This document shows, one piece after another, positions 47,997 through 56,373 of a stretch of DNA of 64,000 bases (the stretch's first letter is position 1; every line of letters begins with the position of its first letter). The DNA is from Pacificibacter maritimus. Its GTDB lineage: Bacteria; Pseudomonadota; Alphaproteobacteria; Rhodobacterales; Rhodobacteraceae. The notes below the pieces were generated by a model that was given only the letters and a program-made list of their open reading frames with translations, ran no database searches and was not told the DNA's origin. Made by a program: the position numbers and the translations under genes. Location of the stretch: positions 62,001 through 126,000 of the forward strand of contig NZ_RKQK01000004.1 in NCBI RefSeq assembly GCF_003814915.1, in the 5' to 3' direction.

Positions 47997-48449
47997 TCAG
48001 ATAGGGCGTGCGATAATCATAACGACGATCACAATCATTAAAACGGTAGGGAGTTCATTCATCAAACGATAATGTTTACCACTACGGCTATTTTCACCCT
48101 GCACAAAGTCTTTTCGTCTAACAGCACACCAATGATGGAACCACGTCATAGCGATGACGCAAAAGGCTTTTATCCAAGGCCATGCATCCGTCCAGTCAAT
48201 CACGCCTGGTGTCAACACCAGTAAAAGCCCAAAGATCCATGTGGAAATTGCTGCAGGGTTCATGATTAGTTTTAAAAGCTTTTTTTCCATGTCTTGGAAT
48301 AAGAGATCTGTTTCACTACCGACTGTCACGTTTTCGGTATGACGGACAAACAATCTAGGTAGATAAAAAATACCAGCCATCCATGCGATCACGGAAATCA
48401 CATGCAATGATTTAGTCCATGGATATAGGTCCAACAGTAAATAGCTCAT
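47997..48449 (-). CDS. hemJ: Protoporphyrinogen oxidase HemJ (YgbF/UPF0093-type membrane protein)
   Basis: HemJ is a small membrane enzyme that oxidises protoporphyrinogen IX to protoporphyrin IX in organisms lacking HemG or HemY. The 150-residue product has four hydrophobic helices, the family motif WTKSLHVISVIAWMAGIFYLPRLFVRH (first helix, conserved His), KLLKLIMNPA in the loop, and FHHWCAVRRKDFVQGEN before the last helix. The ATG at 48449 follows GGAG by 8 bases. It is the first gene to the left of the putative oriC and read away from it; the other heme genes hemH and hemW are also in the window. Confidence 0.93.
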   Translation of the reverse strand: MSYLLLDLYPWTKSLHVISVIAWMAGIFYLPRLFVRHTENVTVGSETDLLFQDMEKKLLKLIMNPAAISTWIFGLLLVLTPGVIDWTDAWPWIKAFCVIAMTWFHHWCAVRRKDFVQGENSRSGKHYRLMNELPTVLMIVIVVMIIARPI

Positions 48450-48525
48450 TTCAAGCACTCCAAGTTTCAGTGCCCTATTAAAATAATATAAGAAAGAAAG
48501 AAAAGATGATGTTGTTTGTAGGGCC

Positions 48526-48557
48526 TGTGGATCATGTGGATTAACGGCTTATCCAAA
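48526..48557. promoter_or_regulatory. Cluster of three DnaA boxes, left side of oriC
   Basis: TGTGGATCA (48526-48534) and TGTGGATTA (48535-48543) are abutting minus-strand boxes and TTATCCAAA (48549-48557) is a plus-strand box, each with eight of nine bases matching TTATCCACA. A weaker ATATCCACT (seven of nine) follows at 48563-48571. Confidence 0.72.
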
Positions 48558-48628
48558 AACTTATATCCACTGATAGAAATCTAATAATGTGAAATGAAAA
48601 TCTGGGGATATTTCTTAAAAACCCAATA

Positions 48629-48643
48629 TTAATAAAGCATTAA
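48629..48643. promoter_or_regulatory. Perfect CtrA-type site TTAA-N7-TTAA in the AT-rich part of oriC
   Basis: TTAA at 48629-48632 and TTAA at 48640-48643 are separated by exactly seven bases, the full consensus for the cell-cycle regulator CtrA. An imperfect copy (TTAA-N7-TAAA) occurs in the stretch around 48681-48695. The AT-rich background raises the chance of coincidence. Confidence 0.45.
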
Positions 48644-48836
48644 ATAGAAAATCTCTTTGGAATAACTTTTAGGATAAAGTTTAATTAAGTCTAAATATGA
48701 ATTTTATTAACAGGCAAAAAAATAATTAGTCCACTCAGGAAAACATGATCAAGTTTTTTGGAAAACAGTCGACTTTTCCCCAAGGTCTATCCGTGCCATG
48801 GTTATCCCGATAAGCGCCAACACAGTTTGGACAGTT

Positions 48837-48845
48837 TTTTCCACA
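48837..48845 (+). promoter_or_regulatory. DnaA box TTTTCCACA, right edge of oriC
   Basis: TTTTCCACA matches the relaxed DnaA box TTWTNCACA at all nine positions and lies 11 bases before the maf start codon. Related imperfect sequences TTTTCCCCA (48774-48782) and TTATCCCGA (48802-48810) are close by. Confidence 0.6.
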
Positions 48846-48856
48846 GGATCATCAAC

Positions 48857-49456
48857 ATGCCCCAAAATTTAATTCTGGCCTCGGGGTCGTCGATTCGTCA
48901 GACTTTGCTCTCAAATGCGAATGTATCATTTGATATAAATGTGCCGCGTATTGATGAAGATAGTATTAAGGATGCGTTGATTGCCGATAAAACGCCCCCC
49001 CGCGATATTGCCGACGCATTGGCCGAGGGCAAAGCCCGTAAAATTTCATTGAAACACCCCGAAGCTATTGTTCTGGGATGCGATCAGGTTTTGTCATTCC
49101 AAGGCCAGTTGTTTTCGAAACCAAAAGATCGCAGCGAGGCAAAAGATCAGCTTCTACGTCTAAATGGCGAGCGGCATAAATTGTTTTCCGCCGCAGTTAT
49201 TTACGAACTAGGCGCTCCAAAGTGGCGATTTATCGGTGAAGTTAAATTGCAAATGAAACAAAATTCCGAAAGCTACCTAGACGATTATCTAACGCGCAAT
49301 TGGGATTCCGTGCAAAATTCAGTGGGAGGCTATAAATTGGAAGAAGAAGGGTCCCGCTTGTTTTCACGCATTGACGGCGATTATTTCACCGTTTTAGGTT
49401 TGCCGCTCCTAGAAATACTTGGATACCTAGGTCAAACAGGAGCAATTTCATCATGA
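48857..49456 (+). CDS. maf: Maf-family nucleoside triphosphate pyrophosphatase
   Basis: Maf proteins hydrolyse modified nucleotides such as dTTP/UTP or m7GTP analogues and can influence septation. The 199-residue product starts MPQNLILASGSSIRQTLL (substrate loop ASGSxxR) and has VLGCDQVLSF (metal site), SAAVIY and the C-terminal NSVGGYKLEEEGSRLFSRIDGDYFTVLGLPL. The ATG at 48857 follows AGGA; longer frames would run into the origin region. Next to oriC and followed by aroE with a 4-base overlap, as in other alphaproteobacteria. Confidence 0.93.
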   Translation: MPQNLILASGSSIRQTLLSNANVSFDINVPRIDEDSIKDALIADKTPPRDIADALAEGKARKISLKHPEAIVLGCDQVLSFQGQLFSKPKDRSEAKDQLLRLNGERHKLFSAAVIYELGAPKWRFIGEVKLQMKQNSESYLDDYLTRNWDSVQNSVGGYKLEEEGSRLFSRIDGDYFTVLGLPLLEILGYLGQTGAISS

Positions 49457-50283
49457 GTGTTAAAATTCCAATGGCAGGTGTAATTGGATCACCAATTGGT
49501 CACAGCCGTTCGCCAGATTTGCATGGTTTTTGGTTAAAACGCTACGGTATCCAAGGTCATTATGTGCATTTAGATGTGGCACAAAGCGATCTAGAACAAG
49601 TCTTGCGTGCGATGCCGAAAATGGGGTTTGTGGGCGCAAATGTCACAATTCCACACAAAGAAACCGTTCTCGGAATCGCAGATATCGTAACCGATCGCGC
49701 AGCGCTTATCGGGGCGGCAAACACACTGATTTTCCGACCAGATGGCAAGTTGCATGCTGATAATACTGACGGTTACGGATTTGTTGAAAATCTAAGATCA
49801 AATGCAAAATGGGACCCTAAAGCAGGCCCTTCTGCCATTTTTGGTGCTGGCGGCGCAGCGCGCGCCGTGATTGCATCGCTACTGGATGTCGGTGTGGATG
49901 AAATTCGCATCACCAATCGCACAAGATCGCGTTCTGATGCCTTGAAAGCTGAATTTGGTAGTAAAATCACTGTTTACGACTGGGTGCATGCTGCCGATAT
50001 GCTCGAAGGTGCGATGACAGTTGTGAATTCGACCTCGATGGGCATGGTTGGTAAAAGCGAATTCAATATCTCTTTAAATGCCCTTTCACCGAAAGCAGTT
50101 GTCACTGATCTCGTTTATACGCCTCTGCGTACAGAGTTTCTTGAAAAAGCGGCTCAGAATGGTTGCCAAACCGTTGATGGTCTCGGAATGTTGCTGCATC
50201 AGGCTGCACCCGGTTTTGAACGCTGGTTTGGTGTGGCCCCCGTTGTAGATGATGAAACGCGGCAAGTTTTGCTTTCAACATGA
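49453..50283 (+). CDS. aroE: Shikimate dehydrogenase
   Basis: AroE reduces 3-dehydroshikimate to shikimate with NADPH. The 276-residue product has VIGSPIGHSRSPDLHGFWL (substrate binding), VTIPHKE with catalytic lysine, NTLIFRPDGKLHADNTDGYGF with catalytic Asp, and the nucleotide motif IFGAGGAARAV followed by ITNRTRSRSD. The start overlaps the maf stop and the end overlaps coaE, each by 4 bases. Confidence 0.96.
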   Translation: MSVKIPMAGVIGSPIGHSRSPDLHGFWLKRYGIQGHYVHLDVAQSDLEQVLRAMPKMGFVGANVTIPHKETVLGIADIVTDRAALIGAANTLIFRPDGKLHADNTDGYGFVENLRSNAKWDPKAGPSAIFGAGGAARAVIASLLDVGVDEIRITNRTRSRSDALKAEFGSKITVYDWVHAADMLEGAMTVVNSTSMGMVGKSEFNISLNALSPKAVVTDLVYTPLRTEFLEKAAQNGCQTVDGLGMLLHQAAPGFERWFGVAPVVDDETRQVLLST

Positions 50284-50897
50284 CACAGTCACGCCAATTC
50301 GTAATCGGCCTTACAGGGTCGATTGGTATGGGAAAGTCGACAACCGCGCAGATGTTTCGATCGCTCGGCATACCAGTTTGGGATGCTGACCAAACCGTAC
50401 ATGATCTTTATTCACAAAACGCCAATGCGATTTCTAAAATTGCAAAACTATGTCCCGAAGCCGCGACTTCCGAGGGTGTTGATCGTAGTGTTTTGAAAAA
50501 TTGGATCAAGACCACCACCGATGGTTTAAAGAAAATCGAAGCAATCATTCATCCCTTAGTTGCTACGGAAAGACAGGCATTTTTAGACACTAACCTTTCT
50601 AAAATTGTAGTTTTAGACGTGCCGCTTTTGTTTGAAACAGGGCTAGTCGATCATGTGGATTACGTCGTAGTCGTATCCGCGCCGGCTGATGTTCAAAGGG
50701 AAAGAGTACTCGCAAGGCCCGACATGACACTCCAGCAGTTCGACTACATTCTGTCCAAGCAAATGCCAGACGCCGAAAAACGTAGTTTAGCTGATGCTGT
50801 CGTTGAAACGCTTACCCTTGAAACAGCGCAAAGAGCAGTGCAAAACATCGTGGCTGAGATCCAAGAAAACCTGATCAAAGAGAATTCTAATGCGTGA
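50280..50897 (+). CDS. coaE: Dephospho-CoA kinase
   Basis: CoaE phosphorylates dephospho-CoA in the last step of coenzyme A synthesis. The 205-residue product has the P-loop [12 protein letters not shown] (residues 10-21), the substrate-binding [12 protein letters not shown], the DVPLLFETG segment and the LID region [11 protein letters not shown]. The stop overlaps dnaQ by 8 bases. Confidence 0.95.
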   Translation: MTQSRQFVIGLTGSIGMGKSTTAQMFRSLGIPVWDADQTVHDLYSQNANAISKIAKLCPEAATSEGVDRSVLKNWIKTTTDGLKKIEAIIHPLVATERQAFLDTNLSKIVVLDVPLLFETGLVDHVDYVVVVSAPADVQRERVLARPDMTLQQFDYILSKQMPDAEKRSLADAVVETLTLETAQRAVQNIVAEIQENLIKENSNA

Positions 50898-51633
50898 AAT
50901 CGTTCTTGATACTGAAACCACAGGATTCGATCCCTTAACAGGGGACAGATTGGTTGAAATTGGTGCGATTGAACTGGACAATCACTTAGCAACAGGGCGG
51001 ACATACCACCAATATATCAATCCTAAGCGCACTATGCCTGCAGGTGCCTTCGGGGTGCACGGTATTGGCCCCGATATCCTTGAACCACCCCGCCCCGCAC
51101 GCGCGGATGAAGTCACGCTTCTTGATAAGCCAGTGTTTAAAGATATCGCGCAGGACTTTTTGGATTTTATCGGCGACAGCACCCTTGTGATACACAATGC
51201 GTCTTTTGATATTAAATTTCTGAATGCTGAGCTTAAGACAGCGGGTTTGCGTCAAATACCTTGGGAACAGGCCCTCGATACATTGGCAATAGCGCGTAAA
51301 AAATTCCCTGGCTCACCGGCAACGCTCGATGCGTTGTGTCGTCGGTTTCACATCGACAATTCAAACCGCACATTGCACGGCGCTTTGCTGGATTCTGAAA
51401 TTTTAGCGGAAGTTTATTTGGAATTAATTGGTGGTCGTCAGCCAGATCTGGTTTTAGCCCCAACCCCTAAAGATGATGACAAATCCGACGCAGCAGCGCA
51501 GGCTGGTACATGGCGTCCATCGCGGCGCCCAAAACCACTGCCAAGCCGCCTTACAGACAAAGAAGCCGCCGACCATGCTGCCTTTGTTGAGGCGATGGGC
51601 GACGGCGCTTTGTGGACTAAAACCAATAGTTAG
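50890..51633 (+). CDS. dnaQ: DNA polymerase III epsilon subunit (3'-5' exonuclease)
   Basis: DnaQ is the proofreading subunit of the replicative polymerase. The 247-residue product has the three exonuclease motifs: Exo [11 protein letters not shown] (Asp7, Glu9), Exo II around [17 protein letters not shown], and Exo III with [17 protein letters not shown]. The C-terminal tail (about residues 190-247) is basic and low in structure and would hold the polymerase-binding segment. It ends 2 bases from the convergent secB. Confidence 0.95.
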   Translation: MREIVLDTETTGFDPLTGDRLVEIGAIELDNHLATGRTYHQYINPKRTMPAGAFGVHGIGPDILEPPRPARADEVTLLDKPVFKDIAQDFLDFIGDSTLVIHNASFDIKFLNAELKTAGLRQIPWEQALDTLAIARKKFPGSPATLDALCRRFHIDNSNRTLHGALLDSEILAEVYLELIGGRQPDLVLAPTPKDDDKSDAAAQAGTWRPSRRPKPLPSRLTDKEAADHAAFVEAMGDGALWTKTNS

Positions 51634-51635
51634 GC

Positions 51636-52133
51636 CTAGTTGGTTGGGGCATCGCCTTTTTGCGCTTCAGCACGGCGTTGCAGATCTTGGCGGTATAATT
51701 GTACGAAATCGATGTTGTCCAAGTTGAGTGGCGGGAAGCCACCATCACGGGTTACATCGTGTACGATACGGCGTGTGAATGGGAATAACATACGAGGGCA
51801 TTCGATCATCAAGAAAGGATGCATCTGCGCGTCTGGCACATTTTCGATGTGGAAAATGCCTGCGTAATCCAACTCAAGAATGAACAAAGTGTTCTCACCA
51901 TTCTCGGTTTCAGATTTTACATTCAACTTGATCGCGATTTCGAACTGGTGCTCTGCGCCTTCGCGCTTTTTCGCATCAAGAGCAACCTGCACAGAAATAT
52001 TCGGACGACCGTCAGCCTTTAAGCCTTTTTGCGCAAGAATATTTTCAAAAGACATATCACGCACAAATTGGCCCAAAATTTGCATTTTGACTTGTTCCGC
52101 CGCTGGTGCTGTTGCTTCTTCTGTATCAGCCAT
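51636..52133 (-). CDS. secB: Protein-export chaperone SecB
   Basis: SecB keeps preproteins unfolded and hands them to the C-terminal zinc tail of SecA. The 165-residue product has VKMQILGQFVRDMSFENI, AEHQFEIAIKLNVKSE, LELDYAGIFHIENVP, IECPRMLFPFTRRIVHDVTRDGGFPPL and a short C-terminal tail. Alphaproteobacterial secB commonly lies near dnaQ and the origin. It is followed (in the direction away from dnaQ) by fxsA upstream. Confidence 0.95.
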   Translation of the reverse strand: MADTEEATAPAAEQVKMQILGQFVRDMSFENILAQKGLKADGRPNISVQVALDAKKREGAEHQFEIAIKLNVKSETENGENTLFILELDYAGIFHIENVPDAQMHPFLMIECPRMLFPFTRRIVHDVTRDGGFPPLNLDNIDFVQLYRQDLQRRAEAQKGDAPTN

Positions 52134-52190
52134 GTGTATTTCCTCAAAAAGACTAAAGTTGACGCTTTGTATCAGGTTGAAAAAGCCGGC

Positions 52191-52685
52191 TCAATGGCGC
52201 GTCCAACCTGAGGGGCTATTATTGTCGTTATCTTCGCTTGAAACATTTTCCCACTCGCCATCAATCACGTTTGGATCTTGCGGTTTTGGTCTTGCGCCAG
52301 CCTCAAAATGTGATCCACCGCCGACGGTAAAGCTTTGCAATTTGATACGCTTACGCATTTCAATAAACATTTTGGTTCGAAATGCAGGGATCAGAAGTAA
52401 AAAACCCACAAAATCGGTGAAAAAGCCTGGCGTTAAAAGCAAGGCGCCAGAAAACAAAATCATAGCCCCATGGGCAAGTGGTTCACTGGGGTCGCGCAAT
52501 TCTCCGAACGAGTTTCTGACCTGAGACAAGGCCAGCGCTCCTTGTTGACGTACCAAATACGTACCAAGTACAGCCGTCAAAATCACGATCGCCAATGTGG
52601 ACAGCAATCCAATGGCGCCACCGACTTGAATAAACAAAGCGATTTCAATCACGGGGACTGCGACAAAAAGAGCAAATAACCACAT
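52191..52685 (-). CDS. fxsA: FxsA-family membrane protein
   Basis: This 164-residue protein has two to three hydrophobic segments (near residues 3-20, 28-48 and 75-105) and the FxsA-type residues MWLFALFVAVPVIEIALFIQVGGAIG, with GALLLTPGFFTDFVGFLLLIP as the conserved second part. The C-terminal half is hydrophilic. FxsA of E. coli suppresses F-plasmid exclusion of phage T7; the normal role is unknown. The ATG at 52685 is preferred to longer frames, with AAAGG upstream. It is divergent from timA. Confidence 0.9.
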   Translation of the reverse strand: MWLFALFVAVPVIEIALFIQVGGAIGLLSTLAIVILTAVLGTYLVRQQGALALSQVRNSFGELRDPSEPLAHGAMILFSGALLLTPGFFTDFVGFLLLIPAFRTKMFIEMRKRIKLQSFTVGGGSHFEAGARPKPQDPNVIDGEWENVSSEDNDNNSPSGWTRH

Positions 52686-52791
52686 AGAATGACCTTTCAA
52701 ATTTCTTGCGACTGGTGGACTTGGTACCACCGACAACCTACATAGGAACAAAGAGCGCATTTTACTACGCTCCATTGGAAAAGAGGTATCG

Positions 52792-53451
52792 ATGGACAGT
52801 TCACTGGTCTCCCTTCTGGTTCTGGCCGGAATAGCAGTTTTTTTGGTTTTGCGATTGCGAAACATTCTTGGTACGCGTGATGGCTTTGAACAGCCACGCA
52901 CAGATCCGCTGAAGCAAAACGAAGATCCCAAACGCCAGTTTGAGGTGATTGAGGGTGGCGTTGATCACGATATCGTGGATAACGTACCTGAGGGATCGCG
53001 CGCTGCGGAAAACCTAGCTGAATTAAAGCGCAACGAACCTGACTTTTCTGTGTCTGACTTTTTGACAGGCGCAAGTTCAGCTTACGAAATGATCTTGATG
53101 GCCTTCGAAAACGGCGATCTTTCTTCTGTTTCTGACTTTATTTCGGACGATGTCGAAGAAGCCTTCCAGTCTGTAATCGACAGCCGCAAAGATGCAGGCC
53201 TGACCGTTGAAGCACAGTTCATTGGCCTGCATGAAACACAGATCATCGATGTTGAAATCGACAAAGACGCCAACGAAGAAGAAATCAAAGTGCGCTTCGT
53301 CTCAGAAATCACCACTGTGGCGCGCAATGATGAGGGTGTGATTGTCGAAGGCGATCCAAACAAGATCAAACGCCAAAAAGATATATGGGTTTTCGCGCGC
53401 GAGATCGGCAGCGCCAATCCAAATTGGCAACTGGTGGCAACTGGCGCATGA
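52792..53451 (+). CDS. timA: Tim44-like (TimA) membrane-associated protein
   Basis: The 219-residue product has one N-terminal hydrophobic span (about residues 5-20), a variable acidic linker, then a Tim44-like domain (about residues 85-219; FLTGASSAYEMILMAFENGDLSSVSDFISDDVEEAF and the final DIWVFAREIGSANPNWQLVAT). Alphaproteobacterial TimA is related to mitochondrial Tim44 and associates with the inner membrane. Its biochemical role is unsettled. The stop overlaps mltA by 4 bases, so it is in one operon with a lytic transglycosylase and an Smr protein. Confidence 0.9.
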   Translation: MDSSLVSLLVLAGIAVFLVLRLRNILGTRDGFEQPRTDPLKQNEDPKRQFEVIEGGVDHDIVDNVPEGSRAAENLAELKRNEPDFSVSDFLTGASSAYEMILMAFENGDLSSVSDFISDDVEEAFQSVIDSRKDAGLTVEAQFIGLHETQIIDVEIDKDANEEEIKVRFVSEITTVARNDEGVIVEGDPNKIKRQKDIWVFAREIGSANPNWQLVATGA

Positions 53452-54491
53452 CTTTAACGGGGCTTGCAGGTGCTGCTTTGGCAGCCGTGCTGGCCCTGTC
53501 AGCGCCCGCCTATAGTGAGGGCGAAACCGTGGCAAAACTCCTTTCCTTTTCCGACTTAGACGGTTGGGATGAAGATGCGCACGATGAAGCTCTCAGAGTT
53601 TTTCTAAATTCTTGCGACCGCATCAAAGGGTTTGAGTGGCCGCAAGTCTGCCGCGTCGCAAGTCAGCAAACCAATGCCAAAACTTTCTTCGAATTATTCT
53701 TTCGCCCTGTCCTGATCGAAGATGCAAACGACGCTTTGTTTACTGGGTATTTCGAACCAGAGCTGTCTGGATCTTTGACCAGAACCGCCAAATACCGCTA
53801 CCCAGTGTATAGTTTGCCAAAAGACAGAACCGCACGCTCACCCTATTATACGCGGCGTGATATTGGCGAGGGTGCGCTTGCAGGCCAAGGCTTAGAAATT
53901 GCTTGGGTCGACGATCCCGTGGAATTGTTTTTTTTGCAGGTCCAAGGATCGGGACGTATTCAACTTACAAACGGCAGTACAATTCGTATCGGATATGCGG
54001 GTCACAACGGGTATAACTACAATTCGATTGGCAAAGAACTCATCAATCGCGGTGTCTATTCTGAACACCAAGTGTCTGCGCAGGTGATCAAGAATTGGGT
54101 CCGCAGAAATCCCGTTGAGGGCCAGGAATTATTATACACAAATCCGTCATATGTTTTTTTCACTCGGCGCGATGAGTTGGATGCTGCCTCAGGTCCTATC
54201 GGTGCAATGAGCAGATCTATAACTCCCATGCGCAGTATTGCGGTGGATCCCGCTTATATCACTCTTGGCGCGCCCGTCTGGGTGGAAAAAGACGGTAATG
54301 AACCCCTAAGGCGTCTGATGATTGCGCAAGATACGGGGTCCGCAATCAAAGGGGCACAGCGCGCCGATGTATTTTATGGTACGGGTGACACAGCAGGTGA
54401 ATTGGCAGGTCGTATTCGTGACACGGGACGCATGGTTGTTTTGATGCCAATTCAACTTGCTTACGGATTAGAGGAACAGAATGAAACATGA
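53448..54491 (+). CDS. mltA: Membrane-bound lytic murein transglycosylase A-like protein MltA
   Basis: MltA cleaves the glycan strands of peptidoglycan with formation of 1,6-anhydro ends. The 347-residue product has a signal peptide (MTLTGLAGAALAAVLALSAPAYS), no lipobox cysteine, the MltA domain (FTGYFEPELSGS, YRYPVY, LEIAWVDDPVELFFLQVQGSGRI, AGHNGYNYNSIG) and a 3D domain with the acid residues in IAQDTGSAIKGAQRADVFYG. The start overlaps the timA stop (ATGA) and the end overlaps smr by 4 bases. Compared with E. coli, it is probably periplasmic rather than lipid-anchored. Confidence 0.93.
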   Translation: MTLTGLAGAALAAVLALSAPAYSEGETVAKLLSFSDLDGWDEDAHDEALRVFLNSCDRIKGFEWPQVCRVASQQTNAKTFFELFFRPVLIEDANDALFTGYFEPELSGSLTRTAKYRYPVYSLPKDRTARSPYYTRRDIGEGALAGQGLEIAWVDDPVELFFLQVQGSGRIQLTNGSTIRIGYAGHNGYNYNSIGKELINRGVYSEHQVSAQVIKNWVRRNPVEGQELLYTNPSYVFFTRRDELDAASGPIGAMSRSITPMRSIAVDPAYITLGAPVWVEKDGNEPLRRLMIAQDTGSAIKGAQRADVFYGTGDTAGELAGRIRDTGRMVVLMPIQLAYGLEEQNET

Positions 54492-55096
54492 AACGGCGCG
54501 GCAAAAAAACACTGAGTGACGAAGATCGCTCGTTGTGGGAAGAGGTCAAAAAGACCACGATTCCTTTGCATGCACAGCCTATGCCCCTGCAGGATATGGG
54601 TGAGCTTGTGCCAAAACCCATTGAACGCGTTGAGACTGCTAAACCTCTGCGTCAACAGATCAAAGAATTCAGTTTGGGCAGCAAGGCAAAAACACCACCG
54701 CCCAACCACAGCCTGATGCCATCTATTTCTGAAGCTCTTAAACAAGCGCCCGTGCAAATGGATTATAAAAAATTTGCAAAAATGCGGCGTGGTAAACTTG
54801 CACCTGAAGCGCGTATTGATCTTCACGGTATGACAGTTGCACAGGCGCATCCCGTTTTGACCGATTTTATCTTGTCATCTCACGCGCGCGGTTTGCGACT
54901 TGTTTTGGTGATTACAGGAAAAGGCAAAGATCGCGATCAAGGCGGCCCAATTCCTACACCTATAGGTATTTTAAAAAATCAATTACCTCACTGGTTGCGC
55001 TCTGCGCCTTTGCGTTTGGTGGTTATGCAAGTGACCGAAGCGCATTTATCACATGGCGGTTCAGGGGCGTATTACGTGTATCTACGCCGTAGCTAG
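54488..55096 (+). CDS. Smr-domain protein
   Basis: A disordered, charged N-terminal half (about residues 1-100, with RRGKKTLSDEDRSLWEEVKK) precedes an Smr domain (about residues 112-202) with the motif RIDLHGMTVAQAHPVL and TGKGKDRDQGGPIPTPIG ending AHLSHGGSGAYYVYLRR. Smr domains are nucleases or RNA-binding modules also found in MutS2; this is the stand-alone SmrA-type form. The 3' end overlaps the convergent MFS gene by 15 bases. It closes the timA-mltA-smr operon. Confidence 0.9.
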   Translation: MKRRGKKTLSDEDRSLWEEVKKTTIPLHAQPMPLQDMGELVPKPIERVETAKPLRQQIKEFSLGSKAKTPPPNHSLMPSISEALKQAPVQMDYKKFAKMRRGKLAPEARIDLHGMTVAQAHPVLTDFILSSHARGLRLVLVITGKGKDRDQGGPIPTPIGILKNQLPHWLRSAPLRLVVMQVTEAHLSHGGSGAYYVYLRRS

Positions 55097-56302
55097 CAGT
55101 CTGCGCGCATAGCGCATGCCAATATAGGCAAGCGCGGCAGTTAAGGTCATATAGGTGGCATAACCGATCAACTGCACCTTCATCGTAATATCTGCATCAA
55201 TTAATATACCCGATACGCCTGGCCCAATTGCAGACCCAAATACCATTACAGCAGCCCCAGCAGCTTTGATCGCGCCAAGATGTTGGGTGCCATAGCTTTC
55301 AGCCCAAAAGGCGCCAATCATCGGCCCCTGCCCGCCCGTACCAATGCCCACAATTGTCATCGCAAAAGATGCCCAGACCAAATTCGGTGACAAAGAAAGT
55401 GCAATGAAACCGACAGCAAACGGTATTGCTAAAAGTGGCAAAATACGCACAGCCCCCCATCTATCGACAGCAATACCCGATAGAAAATTCATAGCAACGG
55501 ATCCAAGGGTCATCAGCGGAAACAACGCAACAAAATGAATCAACTCCCAACCCTTTTCTTCAACCAATGTCACTTGTTGGAAAAACAGTGCTGTGATCCA
55601 AATGGGCGGCCCCAACAAAAAGGGTAAACACACCCAAAACAGCCAGTGGCGCAACATCGCGCTACGGCTCCAATGCTTGCCGTTCATCCCAAGGGTGTAG
55701 TTGGTTTTTGCAATTGACTGTGGTGTGCGCTCTTCGCGCAAAAGCGACAAAATGAGTGGTACCAAAACCACCGACAAAATCGCAGCAAAAACCCAGAGTT
55801 CGCGCCAGCTAAAATACGCCATGAGCGATACAAAAATGAATGGCAAGATCGCGTTGCCAGCCGCATTTCCCAGCGATGCAATTGATAAAGCGCGGCCTCG
55901 GGTTCCGTGAAACCAACGTGCCATTGCGACCATAGCAATATGCACCGACATACCCTGTCCGCCAAAGCGTAAGGCAAAGATGATGAAAATTAAAGACAAT
56001 GCTGTCGGCGCGGCCGCCATCGCCAAGCACGCCAAACCAAGCCCCACCAAGGCGATCGGCGCAAGTCGCCGCACGCGAAATTTGTCGGTCAAAGTGCCCG
56101 CCCAAATCATAACCAAAGCCGAGGCCATGGTTCCAGCGGAATAAATCCAGCCCCAAGCACTGTTGCTTAAGCCAAATTCATTTCGAATTTCACCAGCAAA
56201 TACCGATATAAAATAGGTTTGTCCGTAAGATGATGTTAGGCACAGCAAAAACCCTACCAGTAACCAGCGGGCGTTCTGAACGATAAATTGGGTATAGGTC
56301 AT
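55082..56302 (-). CDS. Major facilitator superfamily transporter
   Basis: The 406-residue product has twelve predicted hydrophobic segments and MFS loop signatures (GTLTDKFRVRRLAPIALVG between helices 2 and 3; DRWGAVRILPLLAIPFAVG in the second half). The substrate cannot be told; the closest family resemblance is to monocarboxylate/oxalate-formate antiporter-like transporters. It is not clustered with a metabolic operon: hslU lies upstream with about 70 bases between and the smr gene converges on it. Confidence 0.85.
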   Translation of the reverse strand: MTYTQFIVQNARWLLVGFLLCLTSSYGQTYFISVFAGEIRNEFGLSNSAWGWIYSAGTMASALVMIWAGTLTDKFRVRRLAPIALVGLGLACLAMAAAPTALSLIFIIFALRFGGQGMSVHIAMVAMARWFHGTRGRALSIASLGNAAGNAILPFIFVSLMAYFSWRELWVFAAILSVVLVPLILSLLREERTPQSIAKTNYTLGMNGKHWSRSAMLRHWLFWVCLPFLLGPPIWITALFFQQVTLVEEKGWELIHFVALFPLMTLGSVAMNFLSGIAVDRWGAVRILPLLAIPFAVGFIALSLSPNLVWASFAMTIVGIGTGGQGPMIGAFWAESYGTQHLGAIKAAGAAVMVFGSAIGPGVSGILIDADITMKVQLIGYATYMTLTAALAYIGMRYARRLLATA

Positions 56303-56373
56303 ATGCGTGGTTTACGCCGTCTACCGAGAAAGAAAAGCGGATTTTGACGGCGTAAGCTAAATCTAGGCGTTGG

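Larger units (their letters stand above)
48450..48856. other. oriC: Putative chromosomal replication origin (oriC)
   Basis: This 407-base stretch has no gene and is strongly AT-rich between about 48580 and 48730. It holds several near-consensus DnaA boxes (see separate entries): four with eight of nine bases of TTATCCACA at 48526-48534, 48535-48543, 48549-48557 and 48837-48845, plus weaker ones. It separates leftward hemJ-rho-mnmEG-rsmG-parAB from rightward maf-aroE-coaE-dnaQ, the layout known around alphaproteobacterial origins. It also contains a CtrA-type motif. No function test is possible from sequence. Confidence 0.8.

Noticed and set aside
48741-48760. IHF site in the origin region (ATCAA near a T-run)
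   Set aside because: Two mismatches to WATCAANNNNTTR, and T-rich sequence makes such matches common.
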